From assembly GCA_016165875.1 (NCBI GenBank), contig JABBOT010000030.1, positions 310,001 to 374,000 on the forward strand: 64,000 nucleotides of DNA. Direction: 5' to 3'. Source of the stretch: Acanthopleura granulata (taxonomy: Eukaryota > Mollusca > Polyplacophora > Chitonida > Chitonidae). Shown here piece after piece: positions 35,371-48,817 of the stretch. Below the pieces are notes generated by a model. It was not told the DNA's origin. It did no database searches and was given only the letters and a program-made list of their open reading frames with translations. Each line of letters starts with the position of its first letter. The stretch's first letter is position 1. The translations under genes and the position numbers were made by a program.

Positions 35371-36649
35371 GCCCCCCCGCACACACAACGTTGGTGGAAG
35401 GCAAACTTTTTTCACTGGAAGATACAGTTTCATCTTTCACTTGACATTCATTGTCTATTTCGGTGCAGTTCTGAGACAGGACCAATAAGCAGTTAAGATG
35501 TTGAATGTTATACTTTCGTTAGTCTCAAACAAGTTCGTCCATCCGTGACTTGCTAATATGCAGATGTTGTATGACTATAAAAAGGAGACGCCATGTCAGT
35601 CATGGCCTTAAATCTCCTGTGGTTTTGAAAACTGTGTATCACTGAATAAAATTGTTTACAGCTTACCTTCACATGACTCCGTCCTAATTTCTTACTCTAC
35701 ATGCTTTCTTAGTTATTTGGTGGCTTGTGTTGGTCGTGCTTTTCGAAAGTCCTCTTGCGATTATTGACCTGGAACATCCATGTATGCATGTAAGGACGTC
35801 TACAGATTCGTAGTTCACAAACACTTTTCCCGTACTCTGTTAGCTATCTTGTATAACATTTAACAGAGCAAGGCTAATGCTGCATCACGTGCTTTCATTG
35901 CTGATTTCTTTGTATACTAACCTGGCCGTTTGTCTCTCTAAATTATCTGTCCCTCGATGAAATGGCTCGTGTAAGACTGGTTGTTGTTGGTTACATGAGC
36001 GCATTGATTTTCCTTACTATTTATGTTGAAAATTTGTCAACTTCAAGCCCCAAAAATATATATCCCCAAACTTTCGCGTGATGCCATGCCACGCCACCAC
36101 ATGCAACTTGGACTTTTCTCTACAACAAAAAATCAACCTAGCATGATCAACATTTTTTGCAGTTCTTGCTTCTGCAAGTGACGTAATAACATTTTGTCAG
36201 CAAGGTACCCTCAAGTTGAAGGGGGCGGGGAATTAACACTGGCAAAAAGTTTTCAGTTTCATTCACAGCAGATTCTGATACATTTTAAATAGATTTTACT
36301 AGGTGTACAATGACAGTATAGAATGTTTAGTGTATTCACAGTCTAGACTGACGGCGTTGCAGTATTATCCAATCACTGCCCCAGCACTCTTCAATTCGGA
36401 GCCAAATCTTGGACCCATCTGCTCTAACTGCGCACGTGTAACCCATAAACACACTCAGAGTCTCGTGGCATGAGGCTCATAACCCCATAACCTCATAACC
36501 TATCACGGGGTTATTTAAGACATTATCGTCACTGTTACATTTGGAACAAGGCTCAGCAGTCAGCTGTTTGAAATTTTAGAGACAGGCTATACAGCGCAAT
36601 AACTTCGCCTAATCGCACTTTTTAATTTTATGTGGCGGGGGTGGGGGGG

Positions 36650-36911
36650 GGGCACCATGGCTCAGTCGGCTAGCGCTCTAGAGCAGCGCAATGACCCAGA
36701 AGCCTCCCATTAATGCGGTCGCTGAGAGATCCTGCTCATGCTGGCTTCCTATCCGGCCGTACGTGGGAAAGTCAGCCTGCAAGCTGCGGATCGTCGTGGG
36801 TTTCCCTCGGGCTCTGCCCGGTTTCCTCCCACCATAATGCTGACCGCCGTTGTATAAGTGAAATGTTCTTGAGTGTGGCGTAAGACACCAATCAAATAAA
36901 TAAATAAATAA
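36650..36911 (+). mobile_element. SINE-A, near full length
   Basis: Head CACCATGGCTCAGTCGGC, body, and tail AAATAAATAAATAA; preceded by a G-run. Confidence 0.9.
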
Positions 36912-37048
36912 CATTTTATGTGCTTTACATTAAATTTCGCTGCATTCAAATAATACTTGGGTTGTTTGTTTATGCCGGTTGTGGTTGCAGCCTCATCGCC
37001 TTTACAACATGCGCAAAGAAACAGGCGCCTCTCGCTATACCTTTCCCA

Positions 37049-37170
37049 AATATCAAATATAAGTATTTCAGGTAAATACAAAAAGATTACAGCATGGAGA
37101 GTGAACCCAAAGCCGTCACGATTGTGTGATAGTTGGCAAATGGTCATACTGAATCCTAGCCTGGTTTTAT
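37049..37170 (+). repeat. Dispersed repeat C, partial
   Basis: CCCAAATATCAAATAT, ACAGCATGGAGAGTGAACCC and GTGATAGTTGGCAAATGGTC match the 22.5-kb cluster. Confidence 0.65.
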
Positions 37171-40100
37171 CAAGTCAGACACGTCGCCCATAGCTACATG
37201 TACGTGTTCTGCCTCCATTCATAAGGCAGAAATAACCGATCCATCCGACTCGAGAGCTGATAAACATTACCATAAACACGCAATGTATTATCGAATCAAA
37301 TAGTAGTTCCATTATTGATGCACAGCAAAGACGAAACAAAATGTGTTCGCTCACATGGCCGATGGTCAGGAAAAACAGAACAGAAAAGACTTTCGCACAG
37401 TCGTTTGGACTAGACACAAAAGTCATAAACGCATGGTGACACAAGGATTGCTTGGCGCGATATAATGAAGATGACGTAACGGGTGTTATCTGAAATCTTC
37501 AGTTTACCTCAGTTGTGGTTTCGTTGTGGAATGCCAGTGCTGAATAAGAAGCAACTTAAACATCTCACAGCCAAAGGGCTTAAACAAAATTTGTTCAAAA
37601 ATTGAGTGAACGTTAATCTCGGTGGGAGACTTTGACGGGCTACACAAAAGGGTCCAAATCGCAGTAAAAACGCATTGTTTCCTGTTACACACTGATTGTG
37701 TACTGACGCAGTGTTTTGTAGGTACACATGTACCCAAACGTATGACGTTCTACCTGGAAAGACACAGGAGCGCGCAGCTTTGGACCCTTTGTTTTAAAGG
37801 CGGGAAGGAGTTTTACGATTTTCCCATTTAAGGCGTTGCTGTTTCTGGAATTACCCAAATGAATTGCTAATAATTATTGTCCATTAAAGTCTTTTTAGGA
37901 TTTTATCAGCTGAGTAAACCGCATTTGAAACGTTTCACTGGACGATGGCTTTTCTGTCCAATGACGTCACATTAGCACAAACACACGTACAAACACACAC
38001 ACGCACACACACATTTCTGGACCTCAGGGTTCAAAGTGAATGCATGTGCACTCAGAACTATAAATACACTATAAATACTATATATACTTGTTTCAAGTAA
38101 AAATACAAGGCAATGCCATTGATACTCACAACATACCAACATGGCGCCATAGAAACTGACGCTTCAAAGGCTTTATGCTCAGTCAGTTAAACTCACAAAC
38201 CAATAATCCAAACTAATATTGCAGAACAGTGTTCATTGCTCTTAAATCTAATGTAAATTTGAATTTAGTGTTTCATTAAAATCAAAGAGTATAAATTTCT
38301 TACTACTCCCTGGTATGATATTGAACTCGATATTGAATGTTTGACTACCACAAGTAATACACGCTACACATATAAATTACCATCGGGAGTAACCCAATCA
38401 CGGTACGATGTTATTATTAATGTTGAACCAGGACAGCAAGGAAGTGACCTACAAATGGTCTTTCAAAAACATCTTTGACGCACTGGCATTTAGGATGGCT
38501 CTATAACGGGTTTCTGAAAAGAGTAGAAAAAAAACATCCGAGCAGAAACTGTCATTTTTTATGCTAAACGGGGGTAAATTCGACAGACACGAATAGATGT
38601 GAGCTAGTAGAAAGTCTTTTTAGATCTATTCTATGACATGTGGTGTAAGAAATAGGCCAAGATCCATTCCACAGTGTCGTCAGACATTCTGGATTAGTGA
38701 GATAATTTCTGTCAAGACTTCACCGAACTTTTTAGATTTATTTTTTTCACCAAGATAAATGTAGTCAAACGTTTTGATTGTATGGTGGGTTTTATGGACA
38801 TCGTTGATAAAAAGTGGTTCACCAGTGACTTCACACGATTTTTTTTTTACACTTTTATGTTCAGGTTTGAAAAAAGCTCTTGTGAAGATTAATCCTCTAA
38901 TGTTTGCCTGTGTATGAAAATGCTAATGTGACATTAAATTTCTGCTTTAGAGCCATAGAAAAGTCTGCGTGACATTACTGGTGAACAATATTTTCAATGG
39001 TCCATAAACCCCACTTTACAATCAAAATATTTGCCTGCGTTTCTAAAAAATCTAAAAAAATCAGTGTGGGTATTTTCAGATACAGTTTTTAATGGTCTTT
39101 CACTCACCATAAGTTCATTTTTACGAGATCTTTCCCTTTAAAACGATAACACGGTTTCCTTTCGAGACTGAGGCGGAAATGTGAGCATTGTGTTCTTGCG
39201 TGACATTCGTCACCACGAAAATGTAATATGCCAGCAGAAATCGTTGAAGCATGAACCGACAAACAGTCTTTATGAATTTGGGGAACGCAATAGATGCAAT
39301 TAGAGAAACTCTTACAGCTGTTACAGAACAAGTGTTCAGCACCAGTTGAACATCACTTCACTCGAGCTCACAATTCCTCATATCTCATCCTACGGTATGC
39401 ACTATATGTATATTGTACCTATAGCAGCATACCACTTTAACCAATCTCCAATGTCGAATATTCGCGCGTAACACAAAACGGTTTTCTCTCTCATTTTGCC
39501 ACAGCCTTGTGGCTTTTCCCCAGGTGATTTCGAATTCCCTCGGCTCAACACCGTGAAGGCTGTCTGTATGCCAAATGTTCTATTGGCGTTATGACGTTAA
39601 AGACCAATCAGTCAATTAATTAGTTAATCAATTGATCAGCGAAATCAAAGCAACGATGAGCCAGTCAATCAATGAGCCGTTCAATAAGCATTAACCTAAT
39701 AACCAGTCATTCAATTAATCGATCAATCATTCATTTGCTTTATTTGCTGCATTTGGCTGTTATATGCCACAGTGCTGCAGCGCCCAGGGATGTACATGTC
39801 AAAAAAAAGAACAAAAAACCTGCTTTGTGTGAAATGCCGGATGGGCACAAACAGTTTCCACGTAGATTTTCGGGAAGAAGCTATTTGTCTTCTCGATCGA
39901 TGCCTTTCGATTTCGTTCCTAAATCGTTATCTACAGAACACTTACACCTCGCAATAAAGACATGACATAGGCTGCTCGTGCATCCAACTCCCGCATATGT
40001 GACAGTTTAACTAAATAAATCAGAAATGAAAAAGAAACCAGAGAATAACTGCTACATACATTCACTTTTAGTACAAAGCCGTTTTAAAATTTCTGAAGGG

Positions 40101-41039
40101 GGTCTCCGTTGCCGGGGTTAGCGCGTGGGCGCGGTGTAATGACCCAGATGCCTCTCACCAATGCGGTCTCTGTACGGTCAACGGGGTCCGGCTCATGCTG
40201 GTTTCGTCTCCCGCGGTACGTTAGAAGGTTTGCCAGCAAACTGCGGGTGGTCGTGGGTTTCCCAAGGGCTCTGCCCGGTTGCCTCCCACCATAATGCTTG
40301 CCGCCTTCGGTGAAATAAGTGATATATTCATGAGTACGGCGTAAAACCCCAATCAATGAAATAAATAAATAAATAAAATTTCTTGGCTTTGCTGTGTGTT
40401 ACAATCCGGGAAACTTATCTGGACCAGAATGTGACACGTTCTATACAGAGTCAGACATGCAATGCTGACAAAAATGCAACAAGTATCACGTTCCGGAAAA
40501 CCGTGATACCTGGAGCATAACCACATTCCAACTGCTACACATTCTGGGATTTTTTATTGCATTTCGAAATGCTACAAGCGGCTATTCAGAGACCACATTC
40601 CTATACATCAATACAGGGTAGAATCGCTGTATATGGAAGTCAATAATCCCAAAATAAATGGGAGAAAGCTTGTAGTTCTTTCGTAGGTACACAGGTGGCT
40701 AATAAACCCCTTGTACACTTGCAATGGGAAGCTATTACTGGAGTGTTACATTTAGTGAATTGCCTTTTCACGGTGTATTAAACTGAATGACTGATACTCG
40801 GACCAAAGACTACTCTCGTGAACTGCTCGTTGAAAACCTACCTGCTGACAATAGGGCCTTGCATGAAAGGATGTGAATAGGCTGGATAGTTTAATATACT
40901 ATAGGTCGAGAGTCACTCGGCTATTTTTGGCTTGGGTGGGTGGGGTAGGCGTGGGGGGGGGGGCAGAGCGTCACAGTACACTAGTCAGGGTCATATAAGG
41001 TCGCATTGTAAACCTTGGTATGTGAACTCCAGTGCAAAA
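37171..41039. other. Non-genic stretch
   Basis: It holds one SINE-A at 40.1 kb, a CA-rich tract near 38000, degenerate CAAT-rich repeats at about 39600-39735 and a G-run near 40950. No gene is supported. Confidence 0.5.
40099..40376 (+). mobile_element. SINE-A, near full length
   Basis: Head GTCTCCGTTGCCGGGGTTAG, body with small insertions, and tail AAATAAATAAATAAA. Confidence 0.9.
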
Positions 41040-41130
41040 TTCTGTTATATGAAAGACTAATGCATAGAGAGTAAAAACGGAGCACCCACCACAGTGTGAT
41101 AGCCGGCAAATGGTCACACCTTACCGAGGA
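41040..41130 (+). repeat. Dispersed repeat C, 5' piece
   Basis: GAAAGACTAATGCATAGAGA and GTGATAGCCGGCAAATGGTC match family C. It stops where family D begins. Confidence 0.6.
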
Positions 41131-41149
41131 AATAAATATATTTCTTACT

Positions 41150-41690
41150 GGGGACGCGAGCCCGAGTTAATCCTAACCTAGGCGTTGAAACAGAGATACC
41201 AGCCATCAACCAACATGGGTGTTCGGGGTCAATAATCGCAAGACCAGCTTCCACAAAACACAAATAACAAAAACCACTAAATTACTAAGAAAATATATAA
41301 ATACAAAAATTAGGACGGATTCATCCAGACAGAAGCAGTCAACAGTTTTCAATGATGAGGAAAAGACGTAATGAATGTTCTAGGTGCATGAATAAAATCA
41401 ATATTCAAATCATGTACCATTTTAGTATATACGGTGTAGATAATCAACATTCTATCTCTTGGATTGCAACTATTCATATATCCAACTTGGCAATCATACT
41501 AAACACGATGAACATACGTCCCGTTGTCCCAGGTCAAACGGAAACAGACACAATTATAAACGAGAGTCCCAGAGATTCTTAATATTTCGTGGGTGTTTAC
41601 CGACAAGCGAGGCGTACTCATTGTAAAATTTAAGAAACTTAGAGTGAAGGAGTTTGACACACTAGTTTTTGCAGAAATTACTTTTGAAAT
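41150..41690 (+). repeat. Dispersed repeat D
   Basis: Same blocks as at 27.8 kb, including ACACACTAGTTTTTGCAGAA near the 3' end. No intact protein can be read. Confidence 0.75.
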
Positions 41691-41805
41691 CATCAAACAG
41701 CGCACAGCATATAATAAATACTAATAGGCGATATATATGTAAGGCATATGCGGAATAAAGCTGACTGAAGCCATAAATAATTTAGATTCTTCTGAGTTGG
41801 CGAAT

Positions 41806-41935
41806 TAGAACGTAAGGCCTCTTGCCAGTTTACCTCAGTTAATGTTTCATTCAAACTGCTGATGTAAATGTTTGCGAAGCAACAATACACACGTCCAGTA
41901 CGCCATGATCTAAGTGGAATTAGATAAGAAGGCAA
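41806..41935 (+). repeat. Dispersed repeat C, 3' piece
   Basis: GTAAGGCCTCTTGCCAGTTT, ACCTCAGTTAATGTTTCATT and GTGGAATTAGATAAG match the family C 3' half. Together with 41040-41130 it flanks the family D copy, as if D had inserted into C. Confidence 0.6.
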
Positions 41936-42094
41936 GTGATGCTAATAGTAAATTTTTTAGATGTCACTGGTCCAGAATTACACAAAATGCTCATCATTAT
42001 TAGACAATTTGAATTTAACGCCTGTTCCCTAAGAAATGTGTGAGAAATAATAAATAAAAATGGTAAATAATTCAGTGGCATTTGCTATTTGTAG

Positions 42095-42385
42095 GCATGT
42101 TAATAATCCCTTCTAGTGTGTTAATGGGGTTGTTGTGTCTCAGTGCTACAAATACTACCTCGGCGATAACAGAGGAGGGTCGGGGTTTCCCTGTTAAGAA
42201 TCGTTTCTAGTGTATTACTGGGGTTGTTGGGCCGAACAGATAAGGTGCATGTATGGAACTAAAGCCTTAGTGCTACAAATACTCCCTCCGTTATAACAGA
42301 GGAGTTTCGGGGCACCCCTTTTAATAATCGTTTCTAGTCTGTGAATGGGGTTGTTGGGCCGAACAGATAAGGTGCATGTATCTTT
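42095..42385 (+). repeat. Tandem repeat of about 128 bp, 2.5 copies
   Basis: TTTCTAGTGTGTTAATGGGG-type starts recur at about 42110, 42207 and 42333, with GGCCGAACAGATAAGGTGCA in the later copies. The first copy lacks about 30 bp. Confidence 0.85.
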
Positions 42386-42852
42386 CTCATACACACTACC
42401 TGCAATCGGTTCATATTCCTAGGTTGCAGACATGTTTAACTAACTCGCTACAATCGCAGTACAGCGGCGCTTACTACGTTCTCTCAAGTTCAGGCAAAAA
42501 TATTACATTGTCTCGCGGGAAACTGTAGTTAACCGTGTGATCATGGGGTTATGAACGATTTACACAGGTAATCGATTTACACTTAGCCTCGCTTCACTTT
42601 TGACATCATATTCGATCAACAAGAAGAGAACGCTCCCATGTATATAGTTGACGTGAAATTTAAACGCCAAATACATTCATATTTCAAACGACGTTAAATG
42701 ATCTAAATTTTCCCCTATCACTCTACTACACCATTTGTCGGGTTATGAAAGTTGAATTAATTTTAGAATGATGTTTTGAGGTTTGTGTTCAAGGTAGGAT
42801 GGGGTCCTGCGGGGAAAATGCCAAATTTAGCACCGAAAGTAATATTTTATAG

Positions 42853-43036
42853 CATTTATTTATTTGATTGGTGTGTTACGACGCACTCAAGAATATTTTG
42901 ACTTAGCATAATGGTGGCAGGAAAACCCAGGGACATGTTCATATTGCTGGTAGGCCTTCCCACGTACGACCGGAGAGGGAGCCAGCATGAGCATCGGTAA
43001 GAGGTTCCTGGGTCATTTCGCTGCGCTTGCAAGCTT
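42853..43036 (-). mobile_element. SINE-A, reversed, internally deleted
   Basis: The inverse tail ATTTATTTGATTGGTGTG, CTCAAGAATATTTTGACTTA, GTACGACCGGAGAGGGAGCC and the head-side GGTTCCTGGGTCATTTCGC are seen. Confidence 0.8.
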
Positions 43037-43507
43037 TAGGTAATATACGGTATGTCCGCCATCTTTCTGAACTGACAAGGGAATACCCGTGGTTTTATTT
43101 GCACAGGTAATAAAGCGGTCCTCTATGGTAATCTAAATACGTTCTGTTAGTTTACCGTATATCCAACACTTCCAAACGATAACGTGAATTGTTGAACAAA
43201 CCTTTGTCAGTCTGAAAACCAATGGCTCTAGTTAAATGACAACTTAACACAAGGTGCCATGGAGCATGGCTGATAGAATTCGGTACCTGTCAGGAATTTC
43301 TTTGTCATCACTGTCTAAACCCTTGGGTGCTGTATTGATATATACGCTGAGACTAAAATACTGAGCCTGGAAAACGTCTCTGGATTATATTATAGGTAAC
43401 TTTATATATTAGAAATGATTTTCTAATGTATATGTTGAGCAGGTCTGGTAGGCCTACTGCACGTTTTGTGCGTGCGTACTATTGTGTACTAGTGGTACAC
43501 ACGATTC

Positions 43508-43567
43508 TGGCAAACACGCACATCCACATATTTTCTCTGTACCAGCAGTACACAATTTGTGTAATTT
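43508..43567 (+). repeat. Dispersed repeat, inverted partner at 46633-46692
   Basis: GTACCAGCAGTACACAATTT with flanks matches the inverse of 46633-46692 over about 60 bp with few differences. Both loci are rich in short GTGTAC and CACACAATTTGTGTG palindromes. Confidence 0.75.
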
Positions 43568-44040
43568 GTGCAATAAATCCACAATGACATGTGTGTCATT
43601 GACACACAATTTGTGTGAGAATACGCCACACGTGTTCACGTTCTATGCTAAGGGAAGTTATGTTATGGCTCACTACCTGCCATAGACCACCAACTCATGA
43701 TTGCTGCCAAATCTGGAGGATTTGCACATTTTCTTTATGAGCGAAAGATCACAAGCACAATGCAGCCCATGTTAGCTTGCCGTGTACTATTTGCTAAATC
43801 TTCATAAAAAAAATTATATAAGGAAGGATGAGAGAGACTCGGTATAGATCGCTAACAAAGCATCAATCGCCCTTTCATGAAAAAAGCCTCACTGAAGGTG
43901 ACGCTTTATTCGCGCTTCTTTTTTACGTTTTTTGTGACTGGGTTTATTCTATACTGAACTGCAAGACATAGACGGCGCTGCGGATGTGATTCATGCAGCA
44001 GGGCGGGACCAGTGCACGGATTGACCTGAATTCCTTTCAC

Positions 44041-44302
44041 GGGGCCCTCCGGGTCCGAGTGGCTCAGCGCGATGACCCAGGAGTATCTCACCAATAAGGC
44101 CACTGTTAGTTCAAGTTCAGCTCACCCTGGCTTTTCCTCCTGCTCGCCGTAAGTGGTTTGCCAGCAACCTACGATTTGCCGTGGGTTTCCCCCGGGATCT
44201 GTTAGGTTTCCTCCCACCATATATTGTTGACCACTGTCGTATAAGTCAAAAATTCTTGAATACGGGTATCGCGTATAACCCGTCAAGTCAATCAAATAAA
44301 TC
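44041..44302 (+). mobile_element. SINE-A, near full length
   Basis: Head GGCCCTCCGGGTCCGAGTGG, body and tail CAATCAAATAAATC. Confidence 0.85.
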
Positions 44303-45084
44303 AGCTGAATTCCCTTGAAGTATAAGCTACTCATGTGTGTACAGAAAGAAAAACAAGCCAACAGAGCTTTATACTTTGGAAGTAATCAAAGCAATACCCA
44401 TAACCATTTAGCTTTTCATCTATCCTGAGTCTATTTCCTTGTTAGCATCAAAGAGTTATTCTCCCCGTAACCGTGGCCTCTGTGAAGAAAGATGCCTTGT
44501 ATTCCAGACAAATCTTCATGATATACTTTCTTGGCTGGAGAGAGTGCTTTGGATAGTGGAGTACAACATTTTTGCCTTCTGCGCATGGGTTTCTTTATCC
44601 ATTTTTAGCAAAATAACGGGAAATCAACACCATACATTTCCTAAGATCTAATTAGAGATCTACACATATACACATCTGCATACTGTCATGTACATTTTTG
44701 AAAATACAGAAGATTTTCTCTACCTTAAATAAGTAAAATTAAAAGAAACAAGAAGACACTCCGAAAGCCCAAAACTCCACCACGCGTAATAATACAGATT
44801 CCCCTACTACAGCTATGGGGACAATACTCTTCCTCTCTCTCTGTCTCTCTTTTAAAGGATGCATTGAAAGGTCCTGTAAAACGAAGACTACGGCTTTAAG
44901 CGACTGAAGAAAATTGTGGTATTTTCCTTTTAAATTGTGCTGTATTTTATACGCCCTTAATATTTTCTATCAGCGGTTGGAATTAGTCCAAGGCCAGTTT
45001 AGACCATCCCTTTCCGACTATTTTCCCGACGTTTTAGTTGACATCACGACTGCAGACTACTTATTTTCGCTCGTGCTGGAATCC

Positions 45085-45240
45085 TCCTGGCGTACGTGGT
45101 GAGTTCCGCCAGTAACCTGCGGATAGTCGTGGGTTTCCCTCGAGGTCTGTCCAGGTTCCTCCCACTATAATGCTGGCAGCCATCGTCTTAAAGAAATATT
45201 CTTTACCGCCATTTTTACGCCCCAAGAATAAAGCTAAAAT
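45085..45240 (+). mobile_element. SINE-A, 5'-truncated
   Basis: It starts at GGCGTACGTGGTGAG and includes AACCTGCGGATAGTCGTGGG and CCCACTATAATGCTGGC. The tail is diverged. Confidence 0.75.
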
Positions 45241-45661
45241 GCGTTTTGTACTTTCATTTGTCATAAAACTAAACATATATAAGAACTAAAAACCAAACGT
45301 TGTATGTATCCCTGAGGTATAAAACAGAAGAACCGTTTAAAAATGACTATATCGGGATGTAGTTTCCCTCCAAAATGTAATGGATTGGTCCTTAGCTCAA
45401 GACCGAGCACAAAATTTGATCTCAAATCCATGCATAGCATTTCTCGGTTGTTATGACAGAGAGAGCGACAAGGAAACGCGAACAAAGACATATCTTCCAT
45501 GGGTGGGGTAATGATAGGTAGGCCTATAATTGTGAACTGCCATTATACACACCTACATCAGGCGAAGCACACACGTGTTAATTCATTATCAATGTGGATC
45601 ACCCGAACCCGAGTTTACATACCCTGCCTCCAACGTCATGCTTGCGTAAGCGGATAGAGAG

Positions 45662-45818
45662 GATATTTCTGAACATTTCGAACATTCATGTAACTAGTAT
45701 AAATAACCCTTTTTGTCAGGAGTTTTCGTGTTTTTTTTTTTATTTCTGAACATTTTGAACATTCATACAACTAGTATAAATAATCCTTTTTGTCAGGAGT
45801 TTTCATGTTTTTTTTCCC
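45662..45818 (+). repeat. Direct repeat of about 78 bp, 2 copies
   Basis: ATTTCTGAACATTTCGAACA ... TTTTTGTCAGGAGTTTTCGT, then a T-run, occurs twice in tandem. Confidence 0.9.
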
Positions 45819-46367
45819 CATTTTTCGGCAGGAATGGAGGAAGATGTGTTTTCAAGTGTTGAAAACCACATGATCAATGGGTTGAACAGGTATTGTGGGC
45901 TTACTTTTCACTGCCTCTTTTCATGCACACGAATCCCTCAATGTACTGAAAGTGAATTTCTTTCATTTTCCTGGTCACTTATGTTGTAGACTTCTTTTCA
46001 TTTGTTCATTCAACCAATATCTCTTTACATACATTATATGTACCTCTTTCAGCGCATTGCTTTTAAAACTGGTATGTTACTACCAAATCCACACCTATCA
46101 AATAAGTTCTCTTTAAAATTATCTTTCGTCTTTCATAAAGAATTCTATACCATAAAACGTGAAATAGTGACAGGAAAAGCGAGACGCGTCATTTAAAGTA
46201 CACTACGGATACACCCATTCGTGCAAGAAAACAAAAACGCCTTCTTGCCCGCCATTTGTAGTTATTTAACTCTGATAATGAGGGACAATTAGTGTTAGTA
46301 CCCTTAATAATGTATTTTCTTTTATTTGATTGTTTAACACTATTGGCATACCGGTACTCCCTAATAT

Positions 46368-46512
46368 TTATTTATTTATTCGGTATTTTACGTCGTATGC
46401 TCAAGAATATTTCACTTATACGGCGGTGGCCAACAGTATGATCTGAGGAAACCGGGCAGAGCCCGGGGGAAACCCACAACTATCAGCTGATTGCTGGCGT
46501 AGGCCAACTCCC
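46368..46512 (-). mobile_element. SINE-A, reversed, 3' half
   Basis: (ATTT)n, GTATTTTACGTCGTATGCTC, ATTTCACTTATACGGCGG and GCAGAGCCCGGGGGAAACCC are present. Confidence 0.85.
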
Positions 46513-46632
46513 TAATAATGTAAGGTAATGTTGTACCGGGTACTATTCTCTTTTTGCATTAGGTATTCTGTAAAACGACTGTGTGTAAATTTGCACTACC
46601 ACAATGCATATCAGTGACAAGTCATTGAGGAT

Positions 46633-46692
46633 GTATTACACAAATTGTGTACTGCTGGTACACAAATATTATGTGGATGTGTATTTTTGCCA
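46633..46692 (-). repeat. Inverted partner of 43508-43567
   Basis: ATTACACAAATTGTGTACTG followed by CTGGTACACAAAT...ATGTGGATGTG is the inverse of the copy 3.1 kb upstream. Confidence 0.75.
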
Positions 46693-47104
46693 CAATAATG
46701 TGTAGGCTACCACTTTTACGCAGCAGGCCTAGTTTTAGCGAGTATCGTGGTATAAGCTGTCGTGGCAACATTACCGTACTAATTTCATTTGCCATAATAG
46801 TTTTCAATTTCAGTTTTCAATAGCCTTCTCATTGGTATGTGTCTAACACCATAATGTTAGGCCCTTCTAATTAATGTTTTCATAATGGCTACGTTAAAGC
46901 TGGGCCCTAGCTTTGCCAGTTTCAAAACCATCTGATGACGATTGTAAAGACTCTATGCCTTATTTTTGTAGTTCGATTAAATTAAACGCCAAGGTTGTCG
47001 TTAACTATCATGTACAGAAATGTAGACCTGGGAGCCTCCGTGAACGAGAGATTCTGATCAGTGTTATTTATTTCAGTGAGTACATTTAAAGGATCTCTTT
47101 AATG

Positions 47105-47360
47105 CATTTATTTATTTATTTATTTATTTCACTGGTGTTTTTTCTACTCAAGAATATTTCACTTATACGACGGCGGCCAGAATTATGATGGGAGGAAAGC
47201 GGGCACGGCCATACGCAGGTTGCTGGCAGATCTTATCACGTACAGCCGGAGATGAAGTCAGCATAAGCTCGACTTAAACTTACAGCGACTGCATTGGTGG
47301 AAGGCTTCTGGGCCATTACGCTGCGCTAGCACGCTAACCTACTGAGCCACGGAGGCCCCC
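47105..47360 (-). mobile_element. SINE-A, reversed, full length
   Basis: From the (ATTT)n tail to the inverse head CTACTGAGCCACGGAGGCC. It is the most complete reversed copy in the window and lies upstream of VPS72. Confidence 0.9.
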
Positions 47361-48817
47361 GACCTCTTTTTGTCTGTATGAAAGCGTGAGAGACAAAAAC
47401 TCATCCCTTAAGAGATATGCACGAAAAAAACAACAACAAAAACAAAAAACAAAAAAACAAAAGAAACGAAAAAAATAAAAACAAAGGCTCCAACACATCA
47501 TAGTAGCCACAATCAATATTGTTCATTTGCAAAGTCACCGAAGTGGCGTGAAGACGAAGAATCGTTTCATGTTCAATCGGAAAACCTTGCATCGCTTCAG
47601 TGAGAGCTCTTCTGTGTAAGAAGGCATAAAGAGTGTTCAAGAGAACGTCCGGAACTACAATCAACAAGACAACATCTGAATAATTACATCGCATCTCCGT
47701 TCTCAAAAAGGTGGGCTTTATTGGTAGGAAATGTCGAAATGTGTAAAGAACGATTGTTTGAATGCGTAATGTTGTCTATTTTGGGTCCGACTTTATTGGT
47801 GCTAATCGGTGTTGAGTGGTGTTGTTATTAGATGTTCAGTTTTCGTGAGGCTTCCCTAAATTACAGAATGAAGTGGTCATTTTCTTTGTGTTTTAGTCGT
47901 TTTAGTCATACGTGTGTATCTAGGAAGCTCAGAATGTTTTGTTTTATCGCCTGTGTGTTAATTATTGTTCATTGATTGTGCATCTTGTCCATTTAAATAA
48001 ACATTGGTATTTCTGACAAGTGATATCAAGTGAATGTCAGGATTTGAAAATTAACCCGTTGAGTCTGAATTGATCCATAAAATAAATCAGTATTGGACTG
48101 ACACAGTGTTTGAAAAAAAAAATGACTGGCCACGGATGGCCACAAACCAGACATTAAGGTGTGCTAGATCTTGATTTCAAGCAACCAGTCGTACATACAT
48201 ACATGAACAGTAGTGATCTTGCAGTAGGCTACACACGATGATTCTGGCGGGACTGTTTTGATTTGAGAGGGACGTTGACGAATATTATCATGCAAAACAT
48301 GATCAGATGTGTCGTCGCACCCACATTCTGATGGTTTTTATACCATTTCTTCAAATTATGAAAGTGACACATACATCAGTTGTAACTGGTAGTTGTAGAT
48401 TGTGAGTGAATACTTGCTGCTGAGAAAAAAGCCCCTTGAACAGCTTGCATTTCGGCCTTATCTCCCTTTTTCTGCTGTTCATGTGCACTTGTTTCTCTTT
48501 TTTTTTTCTCTTATGCAAAGCTATTGGAAACATGGCAAATGAGTTTGTTATAGTCTGGTGTCCCGTCTCTTGTAGCACATAATATTTCAGTTATCTTATG
48601 AGAGGCAACATACCAGACCAAAAGAAAAAAAATGAACAAAAACTTCTGTACAGGAATCTGGACTGTGCCTTTTGTTTTGATTTATAGCTCTTTTGGCTGT
48701 GCCTCTAAAATCATATGTTTGCTACTGATGTTTTCTATACAGGTTCATCTTACTTTGTCTTTTCTCACTCATACCTGTTTATTTTTTCCAAGGCTGAATT
48801 GTGAATTTTTTTTGCAG

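Larger units (their letters stand above)
30035..36649. other. Non-genic stretch with SINE remnants
   Basis: It contains partial SINE-A copies, a long G-run near 31170, a T-rich tract near 31400-31475 and a (GTTA)n tract. The minus-strand ORF at 32854-33084 looks protein-like in composition but has no splice sites or motif I can support. Confidence 0.5.
43037..48817. other. Upstream region of VPS72
   Basis: It contains SINE-A copies, the inverted pair 43508/46633, the 78-bp direct repeat and a T/A-rich tract. A 5' UTR exon of VPS72 is expected somewhere here if the acceptor before the ATG is used, but I cannot fix its position. Confidence 0.5.
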
